DNA of 64,000 nucleotides from Calamus simplicifolius (lineage: Eukaryota; Streptophyta; Magnoliopsida; Arecales; Arecaceae): the NCBI GenBank assembly GCA_900491605.1, contig UESW01004008.1:982637-1046636 (forward strand), read 5' to 3'. The position numbers and the translations under genes were made by a program. The notes below the pieces were generated by a model that did not search any database, was not told the origin of the DNA, and saw only the letters and a program-made list of their open reading frames with translations. Positions 11,850 through 23,136 of the stretch are shown in pieces. Each line of letters opens with the position of its first letter. Positions within the stretch are counted from its first letter, which is position 1.

Positions 11850-13274
11850 TGTTGACCCAATTGATGATTTTGATGATTAACAAAACTATTTGAGTATAAC
11901 TATTGAAGGCTCTAATGATTTTGATTTAGTGTTTCAGATTATAAGTCTATTGAATGATCAAAATCAGGAGTTACATTGTGTTCTGGATCGAATCTAATGT
12001 CTAGGTAAGATTGCAGACATTAGAGTCGACTCCGAGAATCACAGAGCCGACTCCGGAACTGGCACGGAAGTTAGAGTCGACTCCGAGACTGTTAGAGTCG
12101 ACTCTCACAGAAGAAGCAGAACGTCGATTTTTCTGGCCCCGACCTAGAGTCGACTCCGGGTAAGTTAGAGTCGACTCCAGAAAAGTTTCTTGTCGACCCC
12201 AGAAAAGTCAGAGACGACTCCGGAAATAACGTTTTAAAATGTTTCGAGTTAGAGCCGACTCCAGAAAAGTTAGAGTCGACTCCAACCCACCTGGAACGAA
12301 AAATCAAATTGCCAGATCAGCTCTAACGGTAATATTTCTATTTTACTTATTTCTAACGGATATATTTTGATACAAGGTACACTCCAACGGATAGTTTTCT
12401 TCCAAAAATGGCTTGAAAGAAATCTATAAAAAGGGAAGACTATCATTCAAAAAAGAAAGAACAGAAAAAAAGAAAAATCGGAAATAGACAAATCCCATTT
12501 CAAAAATCCGAAAAAGAGAGAGCCTGAATCTCAAGAGGAAAACCTTCTAGCTCAAATCCACTCCACTCCAAAAAGCTCAAGAGGAATCCAAGGCATTCAA
12601 ATCAAAGTTTTGTGGATTTCCCAACTTGGAGAAAGAAGTTCAGTTCTTGCTTTTCAACCTTCTCAACTGCTTCAACTGTGAAGAATCGGAGCTGAGGCTT
12701 GATTCAACCAGCAAGGAGAAGAAGAAAAGAAGAAAAGAAGAAAAGCTCAAAAGCCAACCATCTACAAATCAGGCTTTTCTAAACCTTGTTATTTATTTGA
12801 TTATCTGCTCATTGAGGAGCTTTGTATTGAAAAACATATTATTTGTTGTGTCTAGTTCAATCTGGGGGATTGAACTAGTGGAGGTAGTCTTACCTCGGTT
12901 CAAGCTTGGTTAAGCTTGTGTTAGGGTTTTTGTGCTGGTGAGCCCTTGAAAACCAGCTGGGTTCGTTGTGCACCCGGAAAAACAACAAGTTTGAGTTGTG
13001 AGCTTGTAAAACAACTCGCTGTAATCTAGGAAGATTATAGTGTGGACCCAAGTGAATCTTGGGAGTGGACGTAGGTGTTGGATACACCGAACCACTATAA
13101 AATCTTTTGTGTTTGCCGTGTTCTATTGTCTCTTCTCTATCTCTATCTTATTCACTGCAATTTATATTTACTTTGCATTTGCCTTCATTCATCTCAAGCA
13201 AATAATTTAAAAGGCTAATTTTTTAAAGAACCCAATTCACCCCCCCCCCTCTTGGGTTGTCATCTGGGCCAACA
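11850..13274 (+). repeat. 3' LTR of the Sirevirus-like element
   Basis: The LTR is 1,425 bp, TGTTGACC..GGCCAACA, followed by the TSD atacc at 13275-13279. It carries the same palindrome array (about 12020-12285), TATA box (12423-12433) and C-run as the 5' LTR. Confidence 0.95.
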
Positions 13275-13279
13275 ATACC

Positions 13280-14176
13280 GTAATCAATTCAATTGAAAAT
13301 ATTCATCTAGTTGAGAGGAAAAAAAAAGTCAAAGTTAAATTAGAGCTTGAGAGGGCCCTCTACCTTCAAAGTTTGGACTTCTTTCCAATCAGAAGAGGTT
13401 ATTTAGCATGAAAGAGGATAAATTTTCATAATTAACTTTTATTTTGGGGAATTAAAGATTAACATCCCTTTCGTTGCTAATCTTTTATTCCTAAAATAAA
13501 GAATAAATGTAATTTCTAAAAATAATTTATCATAATCTAAATATAAAAATTTCATACACTGATCATGTGAATGAGTGTTCATTCCCAATAACCCCTAAAA
13601 GAGATCTTCATGTTATCGATAGGTCGCAAGGACTCGTGTCTCTTATTCCCCTCTTCTTTCCCATCTTTATTTTACTCCTTTCTTATTTCCTTGCTTCTTG
13701 ATTTTCTTTCCTTCTATTCGTTTGCTTGCTCTGCTCGCTAGCTCGCTAACTTGTCACTTCTCTTGACTTCATAAATTCATTGACTTGCCAACCTTTATTA
13801 TTTGCTTCCTTACTGCATATTTTTCTTATCTTACTTATCTTTTAACATTCTTTCTATATTTTACATGATATATTTGATAATTGATATTTATATTTCACAT
13901 AATTGATTTAATATTTAATATTCTCGTAAAGGAATGGACTACGTTATATGTGGTAAATTTTCATCTATAAGAACTGGTATATACCAATCTCTTCCTTCTC
14001 AATTTAATGTTGTTGTGTTAGTATTTTATGTTAAGAGAATTTTAATATTTTAATCTTCATAATCAGCTAGTTTGCCAACCAGTTATTCTATCCCTATAAA
14101 GTGTGGCGATGCATGACAATAATGGAATCTATACCTGATGCATGATGCATGATGCATGGATGTATGTTTGAGATAT
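13280..14176. other. AT-rich paralogous spacer, no gene seen
   Basis: This stretch is collinear with 26613-27507 and 48384-49211. It contains a pyrimidine-rich patch (about 13640-13760), but no frame is conserved between copies. Confidence 0.6.
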
Positions 14177-14376
14177 GGAAAAGTCTTGCTGCATCGCCCT
14201 TCGGTGCATCAAGCTTGTACTGATCGCGTTGATTGACCTCCCATGCATGCTGGCGCACGTGCGATGGCCCAATGGGCTTTGTCGCATACTGCACATGCAC
14301 TTGCAAGCGCAAACGGCCAATCCATGTGGCTAATGCATACTTGCTGCATCGAAAGGCGGTACAATAAGTCTTCTCC
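14177..14376. mobile_element. Foldback MITE F2a, unit 1
   Basis: The 200-bp element begins GGAAAAGTCTTGCTGCATCG and ends with the complement of GGAGAAGACTTATTGTACCG. The inverted termini stay related for about 32 bases with some mismatches. The interior is rich in TGCATGC, GCGCACGTGC and CACATGCAC. A target duplication is not clear. Orthologous copies are at 27508-27707 and 49212-49412. Confidence 0.65.
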
Positions 14377-14393
14377 TTTCGATAGTGTTACAT

Positions 14394-14439
14394 AGGAAAG
14401 TCTTTATGCATCGGCCTCTGGTGCACAAAGACTTTTCCA
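14394..14439. mobile_element. Minimal foldback element F2b, unit 1
   Basis: This is a 46-bp hairpin: AGGAAAGTCTTTATGCA pairs with GTGCACAAAGACTTTTCC. The flanks are gtgttacat (14385-14393) and ttgttacac (14440-14448), a degraded 9-bp duplication that is clearer in units 2 and 3. Confidence 0.65.
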
Positions 14440-14448
14440 TTGTTACAC

Positions 14449-17030
14449 TTCTTTGGGCTGCTATGGCCGATGCGTGTGGCCCAAAAAGATTCTAGGCTGA
14501 AGCACAAACAACAACGTTTAGCCTAGTGAATAGAAAGTTCTTGATAATTTAGCGAGGGCAAAACTTTTTTTTTTAATTTTTATCCTTTGATAATTTTGAT
14601 TAATAACATAATCAAAGAATAAATTAAAAAACGAATCCATTTCTCATCATAACAAAATAGCTAATCAAATATGACTAACTTGAGAAAAATCATTTTTCTA
14701 ACTTCTTTTTATAGCTATTCAAGCGTGCCCACATAAAAAAAATCTTCTCAAAAATCTTTTTTCAAATATTCTTCAATATTACTTCCTTATTTGCCAAACG
14801 AGGCCCTAAAATCATCTCATTATCGTGGCTTTATCCAAATACTACATTATATATGGTTCTAAATATTTATCGATGTAAATATTTTACTTAATAAATAATT
14901 TGATACTGCCTTTCAATTATCATTAATATAAAATCATAAAAATCTAAGCAAATGCATATCTTCAAATATGCTTGCAACTTAAATCCTTAGTTGCCGTTCA
15001 TTATCATGCATGTGTCCTTTGGTTTTTTTTTTTCATCCCAACATCGCTTGACTTCCACATAATGAGAGAAAAAATAAATAAACAAACAAATAATAAATAA
15101 TATAAAATGCATATAAATAATGAACCGTACCTAAGTTTTATTGACCTTAATCTCCTTAAGAAAGCCAATGCCATGACGTGTGAAATGAATCAATAAAATT
15201 TTTTTCAGTAGAAATTCTTTTGACAATGGAGTTTGGAGGATTTCAAAAAGAAACGGTGATGGCATCTCTCTATGAGGCAATCATTTGGAAAAAATAAATA
15301 AAATAAAGTGAAAGGATGACAAAGGCTCATGTTTTGTGAAATTTTAAAATCTAGAGAAAAGACCACAAATCAAGTGATGTAGGATGGGCTGCTTATAAAA
15401 TTACTCATTGGAACTTGACAAACATGAAAAATAAACAAGTCCATGACTGAATACATCTAACCTCTCCCATAAACAGGTGGTTTCTAGTCATACTTGGGAT
15501 GATTCTTTGACATTTTAATTCATCTATTTAATTAGTTACTCTAGCTTGACATTGTTAACCCAATTTTAGCAAAGTCAATCTTTGCATCTTTGTTGATCTA
15601 TTGGTTCCTCCTCTCATTACACAATTGCTTTTCAAATTCTTTTACTGAGTATAGTGTTATATATATAATTAAAATGATTTTTTGTTGCTTAACATTTTGA
15701 CTTGAGCTATAATAATGTTGAACTAACTTTAATATAAAATAAGTTGGCAAAAGTAGGATAGATCAAATATATAGATCTAGACTTTTAGGCTTGGGTAGCT
15801 AATGTATATAAATATTAGACAAGTCAATTGCGATAAGATTAATCAGGCCTATAGGCCTAATTTTGAATGTTTCAACAAAATGCTAATCATGCCAACTCAT
15901 TTGTAATTATATACAACATAATCTATTAATTTTTTGCCATGTTAGATCGAGTTGGTTTGATAATTAGCGACAAGAATTTCTAATCTTAGAATGATACCTT
16001 TGTATGAGAATTCAAAGTCAAAAAATATTTCTCTAGAAATAAAAAATACTCAACCCAACTTGCACGTCTTTTTGAATTGGATGGTGCGGTTCATATCAAA
16101 TATATATCCTCTAGAAACTACTACTATTTCTTGTATGTCATAAGCCTTCTCATGTTCATAGTATTTCTCTCATTAGAGAAATTTCTCACAGTCAACTGAA
16201 GCTTATGAGGCCATGTTTTCAACCAATTACTCTTCTTGTTATGAATTGCACCGTAGTCTTCCAATTGCACCCTTAGTAGAAAGGGGAGTTAGGTTTGGTG
16301 GTGGTGGTGGTGGTGGTACCATTGTTTTTTATAATAACAAAAAAAAAGAAAGAAAGAAAGAGCTCACGAAAAGATATGGTTGAGTTGGATATGTGAGAGA
16401 CAAGGACATATTTCAAAATTAACCTTGTAAACTATTGAATTTTTCAAAGACATTAAAATTTAAAAGGCTTCTAAGCTGCCACCCCCTCATTACTCAAACC
16501 AACGATGTGTGGCCCTCAAAAGAAGAATCAAAGATTAGAATTCTCATCTCTCAAACTAACAGTGCGAAGCCCTCAAAAGAAGAATCAAAGTGTAATGCCT
16601 CATGCATTATCTACTAGTCCAAAGGTTAGAATTTAGACTCCAAACGACTGTCTATGTGAGCTAAAGGTTAGAATTTAGACTCCAAGCAACTGCCTACGTG
16701 AGCTAATTAATGAACGGATGGAGGAATCAAAGTGTAATGCCTCATGCGCATTTACTATTCTAATTAATTTGTTTGTAAGCCAAATTTATATGATTTCAAA
16801 AACTCGAGTACAAATTAATTGATAGCTATTTAATTTTTTTATCCAATATAAAATTATTTTAGGGTATTATAATCGTTTCTTTCTCTATCACAAAACATTC
16901 TCATCAAGATTATTGGTGGTGATGTGATGGAACTTTTTCTACCAATGATATATATATATAGATTTTTATTAAATCAATTAATGTTTTAAACTTATTTATT
17001 AATTCAAATAACCATTAATTTTTGCATATT
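14449..17030. other. AT-rich paralogous spacer, no gene seen
   Basis: The sequence is collinear with 27780-30409 and, with deletions, 49484-51000. It holds a GGT microsatellite (16296-16317) and a short (A/G)AAG run (about 16340-16360). A twofold ~44-bp repeat, AGGTTAGAATTTAGACTCCAA, starts at about 16624 and 16667. No gene is supported. Confidence 0.55.
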
Positions 17031-17813
17031 TAAAATTATTTTTCTCAATTTATTCTTTAATTTGTTAGCTACCAATTGTCAAATGTGTAATTATTTTGCT
17101 GTCAAGGTAGAATGACATAAAATTTTATAAAGGTAGAATCTATACCATTTTTATCGGTGCATAGAATTTCTCATGATCATTTCTTTTAAATTTAGAAAAT
17201 CTTGATATTTCTTCATTGTCAAAGCATACATTCAATTTTTACTGAAATACTTTCAAATGTCTTGTTTGTTTGTGAATTTGATGCATGCCCTAATTTTGGG
17301 GATTAAATATATGTGATCGAGAGATGGACTCAACAAGATAAGGATTTATCTCCTTTCTCTTTTTCATGTGATATCATTATATTTCTTTGTCTTAAATAAC
17401 GTGTTTCATAATTTTAAATTTTATAATATAATCAAGAAATTAGGATTCAATTTTTTAAAAAATATTTGATTGTTTTGCTAATTTAAAATGAAGCTAATAT
17501 AAAATTTGGTTTCAAGAGTTATATAGCCTCATAATCTTGTCATAAATTTCTACATCACTATAAGGATTCACATTCAATATTATTTTAAACCATATCTAAT
17601 TAAGCTTTGATCTTCTATATGATGGTTTTTTATTCTTAAGATTGATGCTCGCCTCTTTTAGAACACATACCACCATCTCATTTGATGGCTTTTCTCTCTA
17701 TGCTACTATCTTTTGTTATAACTTATAACCAATTTTCAGATGTGTTGTAAGTGAAGCTTATCATATCTATTCTTCAATAGAAAGGGCGCCTGAAGCTTGA
17801 ATGCATCATCAAA

Positions 17814-18291
17814 ATGAATTCCATTGAATTTTTTCAGCACATCAGGAGGCTGCAAGTTTGCCTCAACTATCAAAGAAGCTTGCTTGCAAACATGGAGGGA
17901 ATGGAAGACCTCAAACAATGTTTGCTTCATGATTCTGCACAGATGCTGAGTCATCTAAACATCGTTGAAGCAGTGATTATCACCGATGGCTCGAACAGGC
18001 TTCATAGTTTGTCTTCGAAATTTCACCTAAGGTATGATAGTCTCATGTAGTGCATAGAAAATGTCCTGAACCTTGCAACACAGCTGATGCTCATGAGAGA
18101 AGGGCGGATGGGTGAGGCTCGCATAACGCAAGCTGATGTGATGGCTCAAGCATTTTGCAGGGTGTGTGGAGAAAGGTTTAGAGAGGGAATGGTGCAGGAG
18201 TTTTGAGGTGCTCCCATAGATTCCATCGGAGATGCATTGTTTGTAGATTTGCCATGTAGAGGAGGTGTCCAACTTGTGGGAATTTTAGAAC
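17814..18291 (+). pseudogene. RING-H2 pseudogene, copy 1
   Basis: The frame begins MNSIEFFQHIRRLQ and keeps the N-terminal region for 78 codons. It ends at TAG (18048-18050), where the other copies have TGG or CGG. The reading is recoverable beyond, through AFCRVCGERF, but near 18190 a small deletion shifts the frame inside the RING. The final CPTCG-type pair is altered to CPTCGNF-like sequence before a TAG. A functional relative would be a ~160-residue RING-H2 protein, presumably a ubiquitin E3. Its 3' end joins directly to the beta block, marking the gamma deletion. Confidence 0.75.
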
Positions 18292-20789
18292 TAATTTGGA
18301 AGCCAAGATCAATCGCCATTGAGATCGCTGCTCCTCAAATCCTAGAGTCAAGGAGATGGTTTCTTCTCTGAATCAAAGATTTTTTCCTTCCACAAGTACC
18401 CTTCGAATAAGGTAAGTGAGAATTGTGCTATTCCAAGGGATCCCCGGGAATAGCAAAATGAGAATATGGTGGTCTGACAAAAATAAGAATTTCTGAGGGG
18501 CCCACTTACTTTTTCTTGCCTGTTTGGGGGAATAGAGTGGAATAAGTTCCTATTCAAAATAGAAATAGAGCATCCAAATGTTGTCATCATAAATTGTTAA
18601 AAGATCACTCTCTCTAATTGGAGCATCTATTAATTATGAAATGAGGATGTGCAACAAAAAAATGTGTTAATGACTCCTCAATTCAGATAGAAATAGTTCC
18701 TCAACTTTGGATATATAATGATAAAGAATGGTTTATGACATGATATAAAATGATCATACTATTATCTTTATTTTTTAAATATTTTTGAGAGAACAAAATG
18801 AAAATGTTATGATGCACAAACAACTGTTCAATTCATATGGAAATAGTTGTTAAACTTTAGAAGAATAGAGGTAGAGGTAGAGGTAGACCAAAACTAATAT
18901 GGATAGAAATAATTAAAAAAGATATAACTATTTATAATTTAATATCAATTTAATCTTGTATAGAGTAGAGTGGAGGAACCAAATTCATGTAGCCGACCCT
19001 ATGTAGTTGGGAAAAGGCTTAGATGAGTTGAGTCGAGTTGTATCCTCATTTCATAATATTTGGTTGGCTAAGGTTTTGTTAAGTATCATTTTAACCTAAT
19101 TTATAGTGAAATATATATATAATACTTGTATGAACTAAATAAAGTTGAGGATTATGCATTACCAATTCAAGATGTTTTGAAGGATGATTAGTTTGCACAA
19201 GCAATCAACCCAAATTAAACCCAATGTGAATGAGGTTAATCTTAAAAATTTAAATTGAAGTTATAATTGAGTAGATGTTTCCCAATTTATTAAGATATTT
19301 TGTTGAGGGTGGAATTGAGTTTTGGCTAATCTAAAATCAATTGTTCTATTACTTTTATTAAAGGAAGAAAGATGAAACTCGTGGTCTATTAAGTAAAGGT
19401 AAAAATGGATTGAATAATATTAGTATAATCTTTTTTCATATTTAGATTTATCTAATATAACTATGAATTTTGTCACCCAATTAAAATATACATGTATAAT
19501 TATATCAATGAAAAATGAATATGAAAATGGATGCATGATATCTTACATATATCCAAATATCTTATTATGTATGCAATGCTATTTTGTCTCAATAGATCTG
19601 ATAAACTCAAAAACTATACAAGTGACGATCTTAGCATAGCTTTAATTTTTATTTTTATTCCATATAATCATATCTTTGATTCAAGGAATTGCATCCTCAA
19701 TAGTTAGTTCTATTAATATTTAAGCACTCTAAAAAGTTACCAAAATTTACTAAAAAAAGTTAAGTGATTAAATAGATCTAATTTTATGTTTGTTATTTTT
19801 CTCATACCATTATATGCTAACTCTAAAAAATAGAAGGCTTATATAACTAATTTGAGTTAATAAAATACAAAATGTGATAATAATCTTTTATAAAGTTTAA
19901 CTAATTAATTTATTTTCATATATATTCTTATTATCAATATCTAATTGTTGTTTGAATCTTTTGAAAGAGATATATGCATAAATTTAGCATTAGATTGATA
20001 TTTAGATTTGTATTCATATCCATCAAATGAAAATGGATATCTAAAGCTTCAAGCATATTTTTAGCAATGGAGGGAATTGGAATATATTAGATGAGATTTT
20101 TATGAGGACAGAGGCTTAGTCATTGAGCTCAAGGTTTAAATAAGGCAATTTTATTTTAAATTATACAGGCCAAAACCTTATTTTAGGGTTTATTTATCCC
20201 TTGTCCTTCTTTTTTTTTCTTTGTTCTTTTTATTCTTATACATATGCAACTCTTCAGTTAACCTCCTTAATAAATGATCGATATTTTTGCACCACTTTAT
20301 AAAAAAAAGAATATATCAATATCTTATCCATATCTGTCCTCTTTTAATCCTACCGATAGATCTTAATAATAAACCAAAGTGCCTTAAAACAATGGATTAT
20401 AACCATAGTTTCTTTGACCTATCCTGCGACCGCCCAAAGTTTAAAAGATCATATTATAGTGGTATTCAATGACAAATTCGCTTTTGGATGGATATTTGTC
20501 AATAATGTGTCCAAGAGTGGTTTTTCTAAACTTTTATTTTATACTAAAAATAATTTTCAAGATCTCTATTAATAGAAGGATAGACGTCTCTGCTGTCAAA
20601 AGAAAAGAGTATCGGTGAAGGTATGCCTCTCAATTTTGCTAGAGATTTTACATAGATTTGTGCATTTTAGCTATGTAATGATTTTGAAACAATATTTCTT
20701 TTTATTTAAAAAAGTTTCTTACATATAATTTGATTTTTTTAGTGATCCCATTCTATCTATATTTTATGCAAATTTTTACCTTTATTTTT
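18292..20789. repeat. Beta block, copy 1
   Basis: This ~2.5-kb AT-rich block is also present at 36490-38985 and partly, inverted, at about 59994-61170. It begins with a fragment of the gene-like remnant described at 35031-36580, then a GGAATAG-rich segment (18410-18600), then AT-rich sequence. No coding frame is conserved. Confidence 0.8.
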
Positions 20790-21489
20790 CCACTTTTCTC
20801 AATTTAATCTTTAATTTGTTAGCTTCCAATTGTCAAATGTGTAATTATTTTGCTATTAAGGTAGAATGATATAAATTTTATAATGGTAGAATCTATACCA
20901 CTTTTATCAGTGCATAGAATTTCTCATGAGTGTTTCTTTCTAATTTAGAAAATCTTGATATTTCTTCATTGTCAAAGCATACATTCAATTTTTAAATAAA
21001 AGACTTTCAAATGTCTTGTTTGTTTGTGAATTTGATTCATGTGATATCATTATATTTTTTGTCTTAAATAACATGTTTCATAATTTTAAATTTTATAATA
21101 GAATAGATCAAGAAATTAGATTCAATTTTTTTAAAATATTTGATTAGTTTAGGTAATTTACTATGAAGGTAATATAAAATTTGGTTTCAAGAGTTATATA
21201 GCCTCATAATATTGTCATAAATTTCTACATCCCTATAAGGATTCACATTCAATATTATTTTAAACCATATCTAATTAAGCTTTGATCTTCTATATGATGA
21301 TGTTTTATTCTTAAGATCGGTGCTCGCCTTTTTTTAGAACACATACCGTCATCTCATTTGATGGCTTTTCTATCTATGATACTATCTTTTGTTATAACTT
21401 ATAACCAATTTCCAGATGTGTTGTAAGTGAAGCTTATCATATCTATTCTTCAATAGAAAGGGCACTTGAAGCTTCAACACATCATCAAA
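20790..21489 (+). repeat. Conserved ~0.7-kb region upstream of each RING copy
   Basis: All five RING copies share this upstream sequence (about 17031-17813, 20790-21489, 30410-31179, 38990-39769 and 53390-54162). Shared landmarks include TTGTCAAATGTGTAATTATTT, AGGTAGAATCTATACC and AGTGAAGCTTATCA. It presumably contains the old promoter of the RING gene; I cannot place a reliable TATA box. Confidence 0.6.
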
Positions 21490-21968
21490 ATGAATTCCAA
21501 TGAATTATTTCGACACATCAGGATGCTGCGAGCTCGCCTCAATTATCAAAGAAGCTTGCTTGCAAACATTGAGGGAATGGAAGACCTCAAACAACGTTTG
21601 ATTCATGATTCTGAGCAGATGTTGGGTTATTTGAACATTGTTGAAGCAGCAACTATCACCAATGGCTTGAATAGGCTTCATAGTTTGTCTTCGGAATTTT
21701 ACCTAAGGTATGATAGTCTCATGTGGTGCATAGAAAATGTTGTGTTCCTTGCAACAGAGCTGATGCTTTGAGAGAAGGGCGGATGGGCGAGGCTCGCATA
21801 ATGCAAGCCGATGTGATGGCTCAAGCATTTTGCAGTGTATGTGGAGAAAGGTTTACGGAGGGAACGGTGGTAGGAGTTTTGAGGTGCTCCCATAGATTCC
21901 ATCGCAGATGCATTGTTGGCAGATTTGCCATGCAGAGAAGGTGTCCAACCTGTGGGCAACAGATCTAA
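21490..21968 (+). pseudogene. RING-H2 pseudogene, copy 2 (least damaged)
   Basis: The first frame starts at 21490 (MNSNELFRHIRMLRARLNYQ) and stops at TGA 21769-21771. Aligned with copies 3 and 4, one base is missing just before this stop (GATGCTTTGAG against GATGCTCTTGAG). The rest of the protein continues in another frame to TAA at 21966-21968. That part holds a complete RING-H2: Cys pair in CSVCGERF, then C-x-H-x2-H-x2-C in RCSHRFHRRC, and the final pair in CPTCGQ. RING-H2 domains bind two zinc ions and recruit E2 enzymes. The single lesion makes this the youngest pseudogene of the five, or a possible sequencing error. Confidence 0.8.
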
Positions 21969-22547
21969 TTTGGATGATGTTTGTGTGTCTACAGTATGAC
22001 CTCCCTTTTTTCCGCTGTTGTTGTTCTTGTTGTCTTTTGGTATTTGGAACCTATCTAAAATAACTTTTGGAAGCTCATATGGCAGCTTCTTATCTTTTGC
22101 TTTATTAGTTGGAGGGTTTTCTTCTTTTACTCTGTGAAAGGTATTTTGTCTTTTGGCTTATATGCTTAATTATGTAAGGTGAATTAAATATTATTGTGCT
22201 AAGGTGTCTTGCTTGATTTAGTATGGAAAAACTTCGGTAGTGTTTGATTCCAAAAACACTAATAAATGTACGGGATAGTATTTTTCAGGGGATATTCTTA
22301 GAAATATTCCCTGATTATCCCATACAAGGTATCAAACTCAAAATGAATATTTTTGGGATAACTTTTTGTTATCCACTCTTGTTGTATTTTATTGGAGGGA
22401 TAAAGAGTGGATATCCCCCAAAAAAATTTCTAAACCCCAAACTACCCCCAACAAACTTCATTGAGAAAGGGAGAGAGAGAGGACTCCCGTGTCTAGATTA
22501 CGAACCAAACAGAAAAATCTTCTCTGATCCGATGGTTCTCATTCGAC
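21969..22547. other. RING downstream region and unit junction
   Basis: The sequence after the RING stop contains TTGTTGTTCTTGTTGTC and matches 40250-40870. The unit-1/unit-2 boundary falls in here by alignment with base 1. A segment at about 22235-22420 (GGTAGTGTTTGATTCC to GTATCAAACTC) resembles other plant MITEs, but the termini are not clear enough to call. Confidence 0.5.
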
Positions 22548-23133
22548 ATCCGGCCCTTCTTCTTCTCCTCCTTGTTCTAGAACAAGCCGAATGGAGGGCC
22601 GGTGTCATTCTCGTCCCTATCATGTAATCGGCTGCCGATCCTTCCCTTCTCCTTCTCTTCCTTGTCCTCGAACCGAGCGAACTCGGAGCAGCTCCACTGG
22701 CAAGGCAGGAGTGGCCGAGGTGGGTCTATCGCTGACCTTATGTTCGACGAGGTCGATGAGGCGGTCATTGCTGAGTTGGTTGGCGAGGGTATCTGGCTTC
22801 CAGGGGGAGGGCCAGAGGGTGGGGGCAAAGGGGCGAAGTTTGACAAAATTCATCAGAGTCTTCTTCTCACTGATCCCTCTGCATCCAAATTCCATCCAAT
22901 CTCGTTTCCATCTCCATTTTCCTCCATGGGATCCCTCTGCAAAGCTTCCAGCGCCGTTGTAGTGTATCCTCTGCCTCTATAGGCTGAGCTCCTTGTCCGC
23001 CAGTGCTATGTCATCCGAGCCGGCAATGAACTTAAACCGCTAGATCTCCATCCTCTGCTGCCTTGCAGCAGGGGAGCTTAGCTCACAGGTAGTGTCGGTC
23101 ATTGCCTCCGTCTCTCGAAAAATCTCCGTCATC
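22548..23133 (-). pseudogene. Protein-like minus-strand fragment, unit 2 copy
   Basis: This copy has the same pieces as 425-1062, with the same in-frame TAG between QQRMEI and RFKFIAG. A further deletion after RQRIHY shifts the frame. Its upstream (minus-strand) continuation is interrupted by the CACTA insertion at 23137. Confidence 0.3.
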
Positions 23134-23136
23134 TCT

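Larger units (their letters stand above)
3121..13274 (+). mobile_element. Sirevirus-like Ty1/copia LTR retrotransposon, degenerate
   Basis: The element is full length (10,154 bp) with TG..CA LTRs and a 5-bp TSD, atacc, at 3116-3120 and 13275-13279. Internal order is PBS, gag with zinc knuckles, protease, integrase, RT, RNase H, an env-like/extra region, then repeated polypurine tracts. Integrase before RT marks Ty1/copia. Repeated GGGGGAGA tracts, a C-rich LTR end and the long region after pol are Sirevirus traits. Stops and frameshifts break every coding domain. In the first 240 aligned LTR bases I count 8 differences, 7 of them transitions, so insertion is recent but not new. It is dead for its own proteins but could be mobilised in trans. 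Confidence 0.95.
1..22123. repeat. Unit 1 of a ~17-kb tandem segmental array
   Basis: Base 1 aligns with 22124 and with 40407, just downstream of a RING-H2 pseudogene in both later units. The landmarks then follow in the same order as in units 2 and 3: protein-like minus-strand fragment, paired direct repeats, foldback elements, RING copy. Unit 1 lacks the ~4.8-kb gamma block seen at 31660-36490 and joins RING copy 1 straight to the beta block near 18291. Subtracting the Sirevirus and one TSD (10,159 bp) leaves about 11.96 kb. Adding gamma gives about 16.8 kb, close to unit 2 without its CACTA element (about 16.96 kb). Homology was judged by eye; identity was not computed. Confidence 0.85.

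Noticed and set aside
12626..12913. A 95-codon frame in the 3' LTR
   Set aside because: It is LTR sequence. The corresponding frame is disrupted in the 5' LTR, so it is not conserved coding sequence.
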